Source: Coenobita brevimanus
Lineage: Eukaryota > Arthropoda > Malacostraca > Decapoda > Coenobitidae
Direction of reading: 5' to 3'
DNA length: 64,000 nucleotides
Assembly: GCA_032717465.1 (NCBI GenBank)
Contig: CM064732.1
Span: 32,025,138-32,089,137, forward strand
The notes under the pieces were generated by a model. It did no database searches. It saw only the letters and a program-made list of their open reading frames with translations, and was not told the origin of the DNA. Made by a program: the position numbers and the translations under genes. Below, piece by piece: positions 33,386 to 47,572 of this stretch (position 1 is the first letter of the stretch; each line of letters begins with the position of its first letter).

Positions 33386-33449
33386 ATAACTAGAGGGACA
33401 TTCAGTGGAGTGCATCTCTCCGACAAGGGAAACGTAATTTCCAAATCAC

Positions 33450-33665
33450 TCTTCATAATGGGTTACGTTTTACATCACAAATTAGGGTTTCACAAAAAAT
33501 ATTTTCCGGATCCAGAATTTGTAATACGATCCGGATCGATCCCAAAAGTTCATCTATTGTTCCCTAGGACATGGACTATCTACCCATCAAATTTGGTCCA
33601 AATCTCTTTTTCAGTTTTTGAACAATCGTGCTAAGAAACAAACAGTCAGACAGGGGTGAAAACAT
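33450..33665 (+). repeat. Dispersed repeat fragment with GATCCGGATC motif
   Basis: Contains TTCCGGATCCAGAAT, ACGATCCGGATCGATCCC, a stretch like CAAATTTGGTCCAAATCTCT, and GAAACAAACAGTCAGACAGG. This is the order of a repeat I have seen widely in invertebrate sequence (GATCCGGATC, then CCACAAAATTT, then AACAAACA). A clearer copy lies at 50170-50560. The family was not assigned. Confidence 0.55.
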
Positions 33666-33739
33666 ACCTTGTCGGAGAGAATAATCATGGTAATTGCCGC
33701 GATGGTGATCATGACCATATGATTATAAGCATGGTTGTG

Positions 33740-34500
33740 GTAATGATGATAATGATGATGTTGATGTAGTGTAGGCAGGAGGGAACGTAGGAGGAATAGG
33801 AAAGAAAGAGGAGGAGAAAAAGGAGGGTGAACGAGACGAAGGTGTGTGTTGTAAAAGAACAAGAAAATACAAGGACGGGGAGAAGAGATGAATAGAGGAG
33901 GATGGGAAGGGAGAAGAAGAGTAGTGAAACAAATAAAAGTAAGGAGAGTGGGCGGCGAAGAGAGAGAAAAGAAGGTGGAGATGAGAGAATACAAAGAAAG
34001 ACGAGAGAAAAAGTGAGGAAAATAAAATGAGTAAAGGATAAGGAAGGGTGGGAGGGGAAGAAAATCAACGGCGGAAAAGAGAAAGGAAAATAATGAGAGG
34101 AGGCGAGGAGGAACAAACAGGTGTGAGTGTGAACGAGAAGAAACAAGCAGAGGAACGGAAGGATAGATATGAAAGGAGAAATAAAATTGGAGAAATAGTG
34201 AAGGAAAAGAGAGAGGTAGAAAAAGTATGGATAAGGTGAAAGGAAAGGAAGGAATGGCAAGGAGAAGCAAGGAAGAAGGAGGGAAAGAGGAAAGGGGGGG
34301 GGGAAGAAGTTGGGGAAAATAAGAGAAGAGGGAGAAGAGGTAGGATCAGAAGAGAAAGACAGGGAAAACAGAATAGAAAACGAGAGAAGGGGGAAAAAGG
34401 AAGAAGACAGGAAAAAGAACAAGACGGAAAAGTTAATAGAGGAAAATTGGTTAACGAAACAGGGAAAACAGGAGAATAAAATGGGAGAGAAAACTGAGTG
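33740..34500. other. GGAAGA-rich low-complexity tract
   Basis: The plus strand is almost wholly purine. Opposing 150- to 290-codon frames of Phe/Leu/Ser (minus) and Lys/Glu/Arg (plus) come from composition and not from a gene. Confidence 0.65.
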
Positions 34501-35228
34501 TCTAAAAAGTTGGTCTACCAAACAAAAATGGACCAGCATAAAACCCGGGCTCTTCCCCCTACCAAACAACAATAGCCCACCCTTCTACCAACTTTTGCCA
34601 TCTACATTTTTTACATATTATTGGAACCGACAGAGTGAGAGTGAGTTAGAAAGTGAGTGGAGGGAGAAAGAAAGTAGTGAGTTCCATTCATGTCCATTAA
34701 AAGTTAGGGAAAAATTAGGAGAACCAGACAAATCTGCTTTTGAACTGGATGTGAAAAAAAAAAGTAATTAGAAAACAGGGCTACAGAAGCTGTGTTAGAA
34801 AAGTGGCAATAGGAGGAACCGAGAACTCCTAATGAGATGTAGGTGGCCAATGTTGGGTTAGGCTACTGTATTCTGGATTATTTAAATATTATTGACCGAT
34901 TTACTTCCCTGAAAGGAGGTTAGTGGACTGCAGGAGGAGTACTGCTCGAGCCTGCAGTCAACGGGTTTTGCTTTCAGATGAGCCTGGGGTTGCTATAGTT
35001 CTTCCACCTTAATTTGTCTTAGATTTATGTCCTTTTGCACCTAATTTTTCTTAGCTCAGTAGGAGAATACGATAATTCAACAGCTCTACATTTTTTTCCT
35101 CATGACTAATTTCGTATTCGAGTGTTAATCTACAGCTACAACACAGAGCTGAATATGGAGGAGTGGCAAATGTAGATCAAGTTAGAGAAAATGAGGTATG
35201 CTGTCACTACTCACAACACCATCTCTCT

Positions 35229-35622
35229 TATTAGTTTTCACTTACAACGTAGGTGGAGACAAGTGTTTTCGTTGTCGCCTCAGAGTCTTGCAACGATTCC
35301 AGGAGAACCGGAGACTGTGCAAGGAATCTGAAGGGCCCAGGATATGTGTCCAGGTATGGAAAATTGCTGACAGAAAAAATCGAAATCTCCCCAATGGTGT
35401 CAAGGTCATTGTAAGAAACTGTACCAGCCACATTCATTATTCGACACCTTTTTCAGATCCCTTGCTGATGTTACACAAGAAGTTACTTGAGGGTCTTCAG
35501 ATCTTATTTATACTGCATATACATAAACGCAAGATAAAGCTTCATAGTTGTGGCTACACAATAAAGATACTTAACTAATTAGTCTTCACCTACTACATAG
35601 GTGGAGACTCGTGTTTTAGCTG

Positions 35623-35670
<48 letters not shown>

Positions 35671-35830
35671 CGGCTTCAGAGTCTACCGACGTATCCAGGA
35701 GAACCAGAGACAAAGCAAGGAATCTTAAGGGCCCAGGTTATGTGTGTCCTGGCATGGGCCATTGCTGAAAAAAAAAAAAAAAAATCCACATCTCCCCAGT
35801 GGGGTCAAGGTCATTGTAGGAAACAGTAGG
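35229..35830 (+). repeat. Diverged direct duplication of about 200 bp
   Basis: 35229-35430 and 35579-35825 share, in order, TTAGT-TTCAC-TAC, GTGGAGAC, CCAGGAGAACC, CAAGGAATCT, GGGCCCAGG and a shared GTCAAGGTCATTGTA near the end. The second copy carries a (TTA)n insertion at 35625-35670 and an A17 run. Confidence 0.75.
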
Positions 35831-35837
35831 TGGAGAC

Positions 35838-36095
35838 AATAGACGCAGCGCATGACTCTCTGAGGTTGTTACTATCGTGCCCTGGCAACCCACCCCTTAC
35901 CGGTGCGTCCGATTTCGTGTATAATATGAGACGATGTGATTCGTGTATAATATGTTCGTGCATAATAATACTTGCGTATAACATATTCGTGTATAATAAT
36001 ATGATTCGTGTATATGATACGAAATCGGACGCACTTTTGAATGGTAGGTTGCCAGGGTACGATAAAGACAACCTCAGAGTCGTGCGCCGCGACTA
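35838..36095. mobile_element. Foldback MITE with about 80-bp inverted ends
   Basis: The left arm (35838-35919) reads TGAGGTTGTTACTATCGTGC, CCTGGCAACCCACC and GTGCGTCCGATTTCGT. The right arm (36016-36095) is its complement with scattered changes (ACGAAATCGGACGCAC, GGTTGCCAGGG, CAACCTCAGAG). The centre carries repeats of CGTGTATAATA. No ORF. Target duplication not determined. Confidence 0.75.
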
Positions 36096-36394
36096 TAGTG
36101 GCTGTCCATAGGAGTGTTGCAGAGTTCTGGTTTTAGTTTTGCTTCTTTAAACTATTTTATGCCATACAGAAGAGACTATTCGAGCTGGAGGGGACAATAC
36201 AATCTTCATTAACCATTTGTTTAAGAAAGGCTTTTCTTAGGGTTGCCATACGCCCGGATTTTCCCGGACATGTCCTGCATTTAGGTGTCAAAATCTTCGT
36301 CCGAGAGGAATTTTTAAAAATTCTCCAAATATCCGGAATTTCAGCTTGCATCACTTTTTCTCGAAAAATTTAATATACTATTAAACTCTGTAAC

Positions 36395-36397
<3 letters not shown>

Positions 36398-36462
<65 letters not shown>
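36398..36462. repeat. (GA)n microsatellite
   Basis: Pure GA run. Confidence 0.95.
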
Positions 36463-36463
<1 letters not shown>

Positions 36464-36691
36464 CGTTATTTTCGTCAGCTGGTAAGTGTTGCCAACTTGG
36501 CTGGTTTAGTGCTAGCAGCTAGCTTTTTTTTTTTTTTTTATGTGACCGACTTCTGGGCATAGGCTTCACAGCCTGCTAAGGCCCAGTAGTCCTCCTACGT
36601 ACCGCGCACCTCTACAGCTAAAATGTCTTGCCTTTTCCTCTTGTTCAACCATGATTTTTTTTTTTTCAAACTTATTGTTGTTATAGCCTAA

Positions 36692-37413
36692 TGCCCCAGT
36701 CACACTGCAGGTACGACTTTTCGCAAACCTGAAAATCACGAAACCAGTCCCCGACCATGGAGGTCTCCGAGCACTCGTGCCACTGATCAGCTACCGGTGG
36801 TCATCCTGTGTCTGTTCAATGGGCGGCCGAACGGCGACCATGGCCAGGTACACACAGGTCAAGACACCAACTTGTGGCCGGCCGGTCGTCGGCCGGCCGC
36901 TGACAAACGGCGGTCGGTCCACATCCTGTCGCAGTTCAGACTGCGACCACTAGACCGACACCAGCCGCGGATTGGCCGTTGGCTGGTCTCGGTCCAGCCC
37001 ACCACCTGTCGCTTGACCAATTGCCGGCTGGACGGTGGCCGGACTTCAATCACCACCCGGGACAGGAGACTTGTGGACGGGGGCTGCCTTGCCCGCCTCA
37101 GTCCAGTCGTCGCCTTGACAGAGTGCAGATGGCCACCGCACAGAGCGGGCGGTTGACCGACCTCTCGCAGTCCATCAGCCGGCCAGATGCAGTCCAGCCG
37201 GCCACCGGGCGGCTTCCGTGCCACGACATCGGTGGTCACGGGGAGGTTTTTTGTGCAGCACGAAAAACCTCGTGACGATTTTTTAGTCGCCATGGTGGCC
37301 TGCGGCTAGACCGAGACATATGAAGACCGGTCGTAAACCACACCAAAACCACCCACGACTTCCGGGTAACTGGTGGTTTGCGATAAGTCGTACCTGCAGT
37401 GTGACTGGGGCCA
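36692..37413. mobile_element. GC-rich MITE-like element with TAA target duplication
   Basis: Terminal inverted repeats: 36693-36724 and 37380-37411 match at 31 of 32 bases (GCCCCAGTCACACTGCAGGT, then ACGACTTTTCGC). TAA lies on both sides (36689-36691, 37414-37416), as in PIF/Harbinger. The interior is GC-rich with repeated CGGCCGG and GGTCGTCGG words and shows no transposase motif. Frames of 98 to 144 codons inside have no recognisable features. Confidence 0.8.
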
Positions 37414-37554
37414 TAAAATAAATGGTAATTGCACACAATTATCGGCTTAGTTTTTATTTTTAGCATCTTATCCTGCATCTAAGGCGTTGCTTCATTTTGC
37501 AGTCATAATCTTGCTAGTTCTGTACTTTGCCTATTTTCCAATATAGTGTAAAAA

Positions 37555-37905
37555 GATTAAAGAAGGCACTCCATTTGGACTGAGCCTCGGCAGGCTTATA
37601 TCCAAGGGATGGTTGGGGTTTATTGCTCACATAACGCCACTCAGGGATGAGTGAGGCTGGTCACTCTCATCTTAAATGTCAGGATGATAGATCGTGGATG
37701 GATTGATGCAGTACAGTAACACTAATGTATATACATCTATCTATCTATCTATTGCTCACGTAATGCCACTCAGGGATGAGTGAGACTGGTCACTCTTATC
37801 TTAAATGTCAGGATGATAGATCGTGGATGGATTGATGCAGTACAGTAACACTGATGTATATACATATATCCATCTATCAATCAATCTATCTATCTATCTA
37901 TATAT
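37555..37905 (+). mobile_element. SINE-like unit, internally duplicated, with (CTAT)n tail
   Basis: GGCTTATATCCAAGGGATGG, then TTGGGGTTTATTGCTCA, then CGCCACTCAGGGATGAGTGA, then GGTCACTCTCATCTTAAATG also occur at 58370-58470. The stretch from TTGCTCAC to ACTAATGTATATACAT (37639-37735) is repeated at 37752-37865, with a CTAT run after each copy. The dispersed unit plus simple tail suggests a SINE or LINE 3' end. I see no RNA polymerase III boxes. Confidence 0.6.
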
Positions 37906-37908
37906 ATT

Positions 37909-38090
37909 CATCATCATCATCCGGACCTCCTTTCCCACTCTAGGGCAGGGTGAGGAGTAGCAATGCCCAGACAGCCGAAATTTGCAACGTCCAATGGGCC
38001 ACGCTTCCATTCACTCATCATTAAAGCCCCTGGAATCCTGGCTCTATCGGATATGCCAAAAACATTCACCACGTTCTGTAGCTTCATATA
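37909..38090 (-). mobile_element. RTE-B LINE 3' end, 5'-truncated
   Basis: Minus strand: GAAGCTACAGAACGTGGTGA, then GAGCCAGGATTCC, CACCCTGCCCTAGAG and CCGGATGATGATGATGA. This matches the 3' end of RTE-B at 19240-19420 over about 180 bases, including the GAT tail. The 5' break adjoins ATAC and AT repeats. Confidence 0.8.
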
Positions 38091-40580
<2,490 letters not shown>

Positions 40581-40688
40581 GCTGTCAGTAGTAGCTGAGT
40601 TGTAGGGGACGAGGAATTATTTGGGAGTGTGGAATGGGATGAAAGACTGAAAGACAGGGAAGGAAAACGGAAACTTTGAGAAGGAGGG

Positions 40689-40747
<59 letters not shown>

Positions 40748-40750
40748 TTG

Positions 40751-41758
40751 TAAAGTAGGACTCGCCTAAGTTTGCGGCTGTGGTGTGGCCCGCACCTGTG
40801 TACAATGGTGCCACGTTTCCCCAACTTGCGATGTGAAACGGAAGCTATTTATGTACATGGCAACACAAATACGATAAATTCAGATGAATAAAACTTACAC
40901 TTGTGTATTTTGATGGATGAATCAACAGTAATCTTATTATGCATAAAATATTTATACAGTAACACAGAAACATGGCATACATATTGTACAGTGTTGCTAA
41001 AAGAAATTTTAGTCACTTTTAATGGTTTTTAGCGTAGTTTTAGGGTGAGTAATAATATTACAGTTATGGATATAAGAGAATGATCCTGAAAAAAGAAGAA
41101 ATATGCCAATATCCAAAGTAAAAGAAATAATTCATATAATTCTTGTGAGTGGCAACACTGACGCACCCAGTCTGGCCTAAGGTAAAGTACGTACCCCTCC
41201 ATAGACCCAAGCATAGCTTGTACAGGTGTTGCTAGAGAACAATGCTCACATTTACTGGCTTTTATCGTAATTTTAAGGGCGAGGAATAATCACATATATA
41301 TTCATAAGCTAATATGTAGGACAAAATAGTAGGCATATGCCAATACTGAAGTAAAAAAAAAAAAAAACATTATTCACTCGCGAGCGGCAACACTTCCACA
41401 CCCAGTCGGTGGCCTTGATCTCAGGGGTGGTGTGGAAATGATGTAGAGGCATTGTCAGGCCGAGAGAGAGATGGAGGAAGGGGAAAGAGAATGAATGAAT
41501 GAAAATCAATCATGGTACTGCAATAACAGGTCATCTGTCGCCGTATACAAAAAATGATAAATATCACTAATATAACAAAACCAAATTAACAAATGAAAGC
41601 ACAATTATAAACAACTTATAAAAGAATCAAAAGTACTCAGGGTGGCTCACATCTCCCGCCAGGAGAGAGAGAGAGAGATAACGGTATAGAAAACGTGGCA
41701 ACACTGTACACAGGTGCGGGCCACACCACAGCCGCAAACTTAGGCGAGTCCTACTTTA
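40751..41758. mobile_element. 1-kb element with about 70-bp inverted ends
   Basis: 40751-40820 (TAAAGTAGGACTCGCCTAAG, TTTGCGGCTG, GGCCCGCACCTGTGTAC) is the reverse complement of 41690-41758 with few changes. Between the ends, a block of about 190 bp occurs twice in direct order (about 40990-41170 and 41226-41400). Shared words include TGTTGCTA, ATATGCCAATA and GGCAACACT. No transposase frame. The flanks themselves repeat: GAGTTGTAGGGG ... GAGAAGGAGGGATTATAT is found at 40599-40690 and 41763-41836. Confidence 0.65.
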
Positions 41759-41832
41759 GTAGTTGAGTTGTAGGGGAATGGGATGAAAGACTGAGAGCCA
41801 GGGAAGGAAAACAGAAACTTTGAGAAGGAGGG

Positions 41833-41874
<42 letters not shown>

Positions 41875-41875
<1 letters not shown>

Positions 41876-42314
41876 AGGCTGCTTCCCCCAAAGGAAAGGG
41901 AGGTAGCCGAGACAGGACGACACACTCCCAATTTACACATCCACTCAAACACATTCATTTGCATCTTAGCCCCAAAGGAGAGAAGGGACAGATCCTCACC
42001 ACACCACACAGCACGAAGGTCAACTGCGCAGTGCAATCAATGACATCTGCAGGAGGGCCCGACAACAGAGCTGGTGAACCCCTGCTATGTCATAAAAGAT
42101 CCATCTCCTTACCTGCACCTGTCCTGATCAGTTGATCAGGCAAATGCTGGAGAATATCCCCTCAGGGCTACGTCATCAATTTTTCATTCATAAGAGCTAT
42201 GCATTCGTTTCTGTTATTCACGGCCGCTCTTCCTTGCTCAACAAACATCCCTCTCGCATCCAACGCTCTCTTCACACTGTCCATCCATCCTATTAGAGGT
42301 CTTCCTCTCAGCCT

Positions 42315-42316
<2 letters not shown>
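41875..42316 (-). mobile_element. LINE 3' fragment, family D (RTE-like), (AT)n on both sides
   Basis: The minus strand from 42316 reads GLRGRPLIGWMDSVKRALDA followed by RGMFVEQGRAAVNNRNECIA. The GRP-x-x-x-W-D-x-VKRAL ... RG-x-EQGR pattern is that of C-termini in RTE-like LINE ORFs. The 3' untranslated part ends CCTTTGGGGGAAGCAGCCTA, then (AT)n at 41833-41873. The 5' break directly meets another (AT)n/(GT)n array (42317-42358). No RT remains. Confidence 0.65.
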
Positions 42317-42357
<41 letters not shown>

Positions 42358-43649
42358 ATTTATACACGAGGTGCTACCCAAAAGTTCCAGTAATTTGAAC
42401 AAAGGGAGCCAACCGTTTGCAGTTTTGCCTTTTGCCATTAGGAGTCAGCAGCACCCCTTGTGCGTCAGTGTGGCTCCCGCCGTGTCTGTGAGCGGACGTG
42501 TTGTTGAGCTATGCTTACTATTGTAATGTGGTGTGTAGGTGATTTGGCGGTTTTGCAATGGCAGACCTTATGGAACAAAGAACCTGCATCAAGTTCTGCT
42601 TCAAAGTCAACAAGATGGCTGCAGAAACTCACCAGTAGCTTCAGCAAACCTTTGGTGACAATGCCATGACCCAAAGCAGAACATTTTTCTCATACAAGCG
42701 GTTCGAGGAAGAACAAACGTCCGTCGATGACGAAGACCGTTCTGGACGACCGTCAATGGCAACAACACCAGAAAACTTCAGAAATGTTCATCAGGCTATC
42801 CTTGCAGATCGTACACGAACTATCCATGATGCTTGTAATATCGTTGGGCTATCACACGGGAGCATGCAACGCATTTTGTCGGACGTGTTGGGCATGAGAC
42901 GCATTGCTGCAAAATTTGTGCCAAGACTGCTGAGTGATGAGCAGAAGGCACACCTCACTGCATTATGCTGGGAGCTCAAGAATCAGATCAGAGATGACAC
43001 CACCTTCATCTCCAAAGTCATAATTGGTGATGATATCATGGCTTTATGTTTATGATCCGGAGACGAAGCAGCAGTCATCGCAATGGAAGTCTCCCAATTC
43101 ACCGAGGCCAAAAAGGGCGCATCAAATTCACAGCAATGTCAAGTCGATTTTGATCAGTTTCTCCAATATTGAGGGGATTATTCACAAGGAATTCGTCCCA
43201 CCCAGTCAGTCTGTCAGAGGAAAGTTTTACCGTCAAGTTTTGCAGCATCTGAGGGAGAATATCCGCCGCAAACGTCCAGAGCAGTGGAAGAACAAGGACT
43301 AGGTCCTGCATCATGACAATGCCCCCACCCACATATCGACTGTTATCCAGCAGTTCATGGCTTCCATTAACACGGTAGTCATTCGCCTGATCTTGCCCCC
43401 TGCGACTTTTTCCTGTTTCCAAAGCTGAAATTATGACTGAAAGGGCGTCGATTTGATTCGATTGAGATCCAGAAAGAATTGCAGGAGGTGCTCAAGACCT
43501 TCACGGCTGAAGCCTTTCAGGGATGCATGGACTCGTGGAAAAAACACTGGGACCACTGTGTACATGCCCAAGGGGACTACTTCAAAGGCGACAGTGAGAA
43601 CTAAGATGTAAAGTAACTTATTTTCCTACAATATTCAAATTACTTATAT
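42358..43649 (+). mobile_element. mariner transposon, 3'-truncated
   Basis: The left inverted repeat begins near 42366 (CGAGGTGCTACCCAAAAGTT, then CCAGTAATTTGAAC). At the other end only the inner part survives (ATTCAAATTACT at about 43632-43643). It gives way to the RTE-A copy whose target duplication TACTTATAT lies there. The transposase between is dead. Confidence 0.85.
42558..43604 (+). pseudogene. mariner (DD34D) transposase, disrupted
   Basis: ATG 42558 to TAA 43602 spans 349 codons, the usual mariner size. The N-terminal HTH pair includes TFFSYKRFEEEQTSVDDEDR and SGRPSMATTPEN. The DDE parts are KVIIGDD followed by YDPETKQQSSQW near 43045, VLHHDNAPTHIS near 43305, and PDLAPCDFFLFPKLK near 43390. 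The last has the D of the DD34D subtype. The tail reads WKKHWDHCVHAQGDYFKGD. Lesions: TAG near 42636, a frameshift near 43035, TAG near 43301 and a small deletion ahead of PDLAP. In life it would cut and paste at TA sites. Confidence 0.9.
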
Positions 43650-46075
43650 ACCCTCTTCAGGCACAAAATCATCCATATGCATACGTGGCGAATGATGAAA
43701 AGGGTGGATGGTGAACTGAGTGAACAGAAGGCTATGATTGATTATGTATGTGTGGATGACAGAAGAAGAAGGTGTGTAATGGATGCGAGAGTATATAGAG
43801 GTTGGAGGAGTGGACTCTGTGACCACCACTTTATGGTGGTCAGAATCAGTGTCCAAACGAAATGGAGAAATAGAAGGGAAGGACAGGAGGAAGTAGTTCA
43901 TACAAGGAGGGTGGAAAGGCTACAAGAGGATGGAAAAAGGGCAGAATATCAGAGGGAAATGGAGGAGCAATTGGGTAAATATGGCTTGCAGCAGATGGAG
44001 GACGTGGATTTTGTGTGCAAGATATTCACAGACGAAATCTGTGCAGCATGTGAGGTGGTGTGTGGGGTGAAGAGAAGACTAAAGGGGATGCAGGGAACAG
44101 CATGGTGGAATGAAGAGGTGAGAGAGGCTGTGGCACAAAAAAGAAAGCATATGATGAGTGGAGGAGAAACATGGGCATGGAAGATGTTGAGAGACAAAAG
44201 AGAGAGTTGTATGTAGAGAGGAATTGAGAGGTGAAAAGATTAGTAAGAGAGAGTAAGAAAAGAGTGGATGAGGAATTTGGAAGGAATTTGAGTGTAGAGT
44301 GGAGGGAATGTAAGAGAATGTTCTGGAAAGAGGTAAAGAGAGTTAGACAGGGTGCCAAAGAAGTTAGTTAGGGAGTGAAAGATAAAAATGGTAGATTACT
44401 AGTTGGCAAGGGGGGAAAAAATGAGCAGATGGAGAGAACACTTAACGAATTGTTGAACACAAAGAATGAAAGTAATGCGATTATATGTGGCTGGGGAATG
44501 GCTGGGAGATGGAGGGATGTGAGAAGACAGGAAGAAATCAGTAGGATGGAATTTGTGGAAGTGATGAAGAAAGTCAATAAGGGGAAATCCCCAGGAATTG
44601 ATGGAGTGTGTGGTGAAATGCTCAAGCATGGGGGAGAGATAGTAGTAGAATGGATGTGGAAGATGTGCAGATTAGCCTGGGAGGAATGTAGAGTCTCGGA
44701 GGATTGGAAGTCAGGTATAATTATTTCCCTGTACGAAGGAAAAGGGGAAAAAGAAGTGTGTGGTAATCACAGGGGTATTTGTCTTCTTAGTGTAATAGGA
44801 AAAGAATATGTTAGGATACTTACTGACAGAGTTAGTAAAATAACAGACGAATTAGTTGGAGAAGAACAGGGTGGATTTAGAAAGGGAAGATGTTGTGCAC
44901 ATCAGATATTCATTCTTAGATCTTTAGTGGAAAAGTTTCTAGAGAAGGGAAAGAAGTTGTACGTGGTCTTCATGGATTTGAAGAAAACATATGACAGAGT
45001 GGATAGACAAGGATTGTGGAAAGTATTAAGAATAAATGGAGTAGATGGGAAGATGTTGAATGCCGTGAAGAGTATGTATGAGTGGGCTAAGGCTGCAGTG
45101 CGTGTGGATAGTGAACTGAGTGAGTTTTTCTATTTGAAGGTTTGATTGCAACAGGGATATCATGCCTCCATGATTGTTCAATCTGTATATGGATGGGGTT
45201 ATAAAAGAGATACAAGGTGGGGCAGTGGATGTTGGCGCGGCCCTAGTGTTTGGAAACTCGCTGTATTGTTGTTTGCAGATGATACTGTGTTGTTAAGTGA
45301 AGGCGAAGGAGAGTTGCAAGGCTTGGTGAATAAGTTTGGGAGAGTATGTAAGATACGGAATCTAAAGGTGAATGTAGGGAAGAGTCAAGTTATGGTCTTT
45401 GAGAGAGGTGAAGTCAGTGAAAGTACAGTGATGTTGGATGAGTTGGAAACGGAAAATGTGAGTATGTTTAAATACTTGGGTAGTGTGATGAGTAAGGATG
45501 GACGTTTAGAGGGTGAAGTGTTTGAAAGGGTACAACAAGGAAGAAGGGTTGCTGATTCCTTGAAAGCAGTGATAAGAAACAGAGAAATGAGCATGGAAGT
45601 GAAAAAGTTACTACATGACAGTATTGTGATACCATCTCTAACTTATAGATATGAAGCTTGGACTTTGTTGGAGGGACACAAGTCAAGAGTGAGAGCTGTG
45701 GTTATGAGTTATTTGAGAGTCACATGGAGAAACAGATTGACAAATGAGGATGTGAAGGATCATTGTCGTATGGATGTGGACGTGATAGGAAGCGTTAGGA
45801 AAAACACATTGAGGTGGTTTGGCCATGTGGAGAGGATGGAGAGTGAGAGACTGACGAGGAGAGTGTATGTAAGTGAGGTGGAGGGGGGGGAGAGGGAGGA
45901 GGAGGCCAAGGATGAGATGGAGGGATGGAGTGGAGAGATATATGAGAGATGGGGGTGGTGTGGGCTGGGAGCAGGGCGGTGAAATAGCGGGGGATAGGGC
46001 GACATGGAGGCGACTTGTTTGTGGCTATTCCTTACGGAATTGAGGCATCTGGCAGTAGATAGTCGTAGTAGTAGA
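43650..46075 (+). mobile_element. RTE-A LINE, 5'-truncated copy with 9-bp target duplication
   Basis: Begins inside the endonuclease (CTCTTCAGGCACAAAATC, equal to 5016 in the copy at 4158). Plus-strand frames 43677-44216, 44375-45145 and 45146-45982 give IDYVCVDDRRRR, SPGIDGVCGEMLKHG, EEQGGFRKGRCCAHQIF, FMDLKKTYDRVDRQGLWKVL, LLFADDTVLLSE, LTYRYEAWTLLEG and LRWFGHVERM. The 3' end is GGCATCTGGCAGTAGATAG plus a short tail. TACTTATAT occurs at 43641-43649 and 46076-46084 as target duplication. It is the best-preserved RTE-A RT in the window but still carries frameshifts and a TGA near 45144. Confidence 0.85.
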
Positions 46076-46566
46076 TACTTATATGCAGTAGAGAGAGAGA
46101 GAGATGATGATGATGGATGGATAGATAGATAGATAGATATAGATATAGATATATCATGCTGTTAATTCTTTTAACTGTTACACCTTCACGCTTCCAGCGA
46201 AGTTATGAATATTGCAGAAAAGCTTTAAGGTATGCCGAGAATGGAATTATTTTTATTTCAGAATGATCATAAGATATGATCAGCTTTAACACTCTTGATC
46301 CGATTTGAACATAATTCAGTGAATGGTTTTAGGATCAGGTAATGATGAAACCATTCGATGTTAGACCAGTTGGTCAAAGCTCAATGACAGGGTAGAGTCA
46401 GCTCCACTCTACAGCCTTAATTAATCCTCTCCGCATGGTCAGTGCTCACGTGTCAAGGCCGCACACGTCGCTCATCAATTTCGAAGCATGGTGGCGAATC
46501 ACACTATTAACATGTTATCAGAAACAGGAAAGATGCTTTTCTTAATCACGACTATACGATTACCTT

Positions 46567-46569
<3 letters not shown>

Positions 46570-46638
<69 letters not shown>

Positions 46639-46690
46639 TATTATTATTAATATTAATTATTATTATTATTATTATTATTATTAATATTAC
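46570..46690. repeat. (AT)n and (ATT)n microsatellites
   Basis: AT run to about 46632, then ATT trinucleotides. Confidence 0.95.
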
Positions 46691-47010
46691 CATTCTCGAA
46701 AAATCACAGGTGCCCATTGGTTGTGTGGATTGGTTTTTATATCAATTGTATGCCCTGATGTTGTACTCCATTTGTGCTTCTTGCTGTAATTTTTTTTTTA
46801 GTCTTTTCTTTTTACCTTTTCCATCTGAGGACGGTATTATTACATTATTCTTAACACCGCCAAGCCATTTACTTCACTTCAGGATGATTTCAGACTTGAG
46901 ACAGCGTGAGTGAAACTGAAGTAAGTCATTCAACTGAAGAAGGTTTATTTTTCATCTGCTTAATTAGCCAGATTTCGTTGAAGTGTATGGGATTTTACTT
47001 CCTTTTCCTG

Positions 47011-47012
<2 letters not shown>
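46691..47012. other. Unique sequence, nothing recognised
   Basis: Short stretch between microsatellites without motif or repeat. Confidence 0.5.

Positions 47013-47067
<55 letters not shown>
47013..47067. repeat. (AT)n microsatellite
   Basis: Pure AT run. Confidence 0.95.
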
Positions 47068-47070
<3 letters not shown>

Positions 47071-47474
47071 TCTGCCATTTCACCTTTATCTTTGTTTTTA
47101 ACGCTCCGGCTCCTATCACTCACATCCATCTAATTAACTTCGTGTGATGTTAACTCGCTAGGGAGACAGTCTTCAGGTGATAACTTTAGAATCATTTTTA
47201 TTTTTTCATGCCATTGTCAGACGTCTTTATTCATTCTCTCTACCCTCTCATGATCGTGACTACTAGCTTATTTCAGCCAAACCCGGATGATTTTACTCAG
47301 ATGAGGCTGAGTCAAAGGGATCTGAAGGAGTTTTATACCTAGTAACAATGCTTTCCTGACTGTGCTTAAGTTTCCAAACCAGCCAATACTTTAGTTTTCG
47401 CATCTCAGTTTTTCGCTTATTTAATCCTTTCCCAAAGGCTTTTCTCGACTTACATTATTTCAGTTGTTGCTCCC

Positions 47475-47479
<5 letters not shown>

Positions 47480-47557
<78 letters not shown>

Positions 47558-47572
47558 CACACACACACACAT
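47480..47572. repeat. (CT)n(AC)n compound microsatellite
   Basis: CT run passing directly into AC. Confidence 0.95.

Noticed and set aside
33611..34572. Overlapping frames of up to 287 codons on the minus strand, Phe/Leu/Ser-rich
   Set aside because: The plus strand is nearly pure purine, so stops are rare on both strands; no motif, no codon pattern.
36797..37293. Frames of 98 to 144 codons in a GC-rich island, possible host exon
   Set aside because: The island lies wholly between matched TIRs with a TAA duplication, and frames on both strands have no motif.
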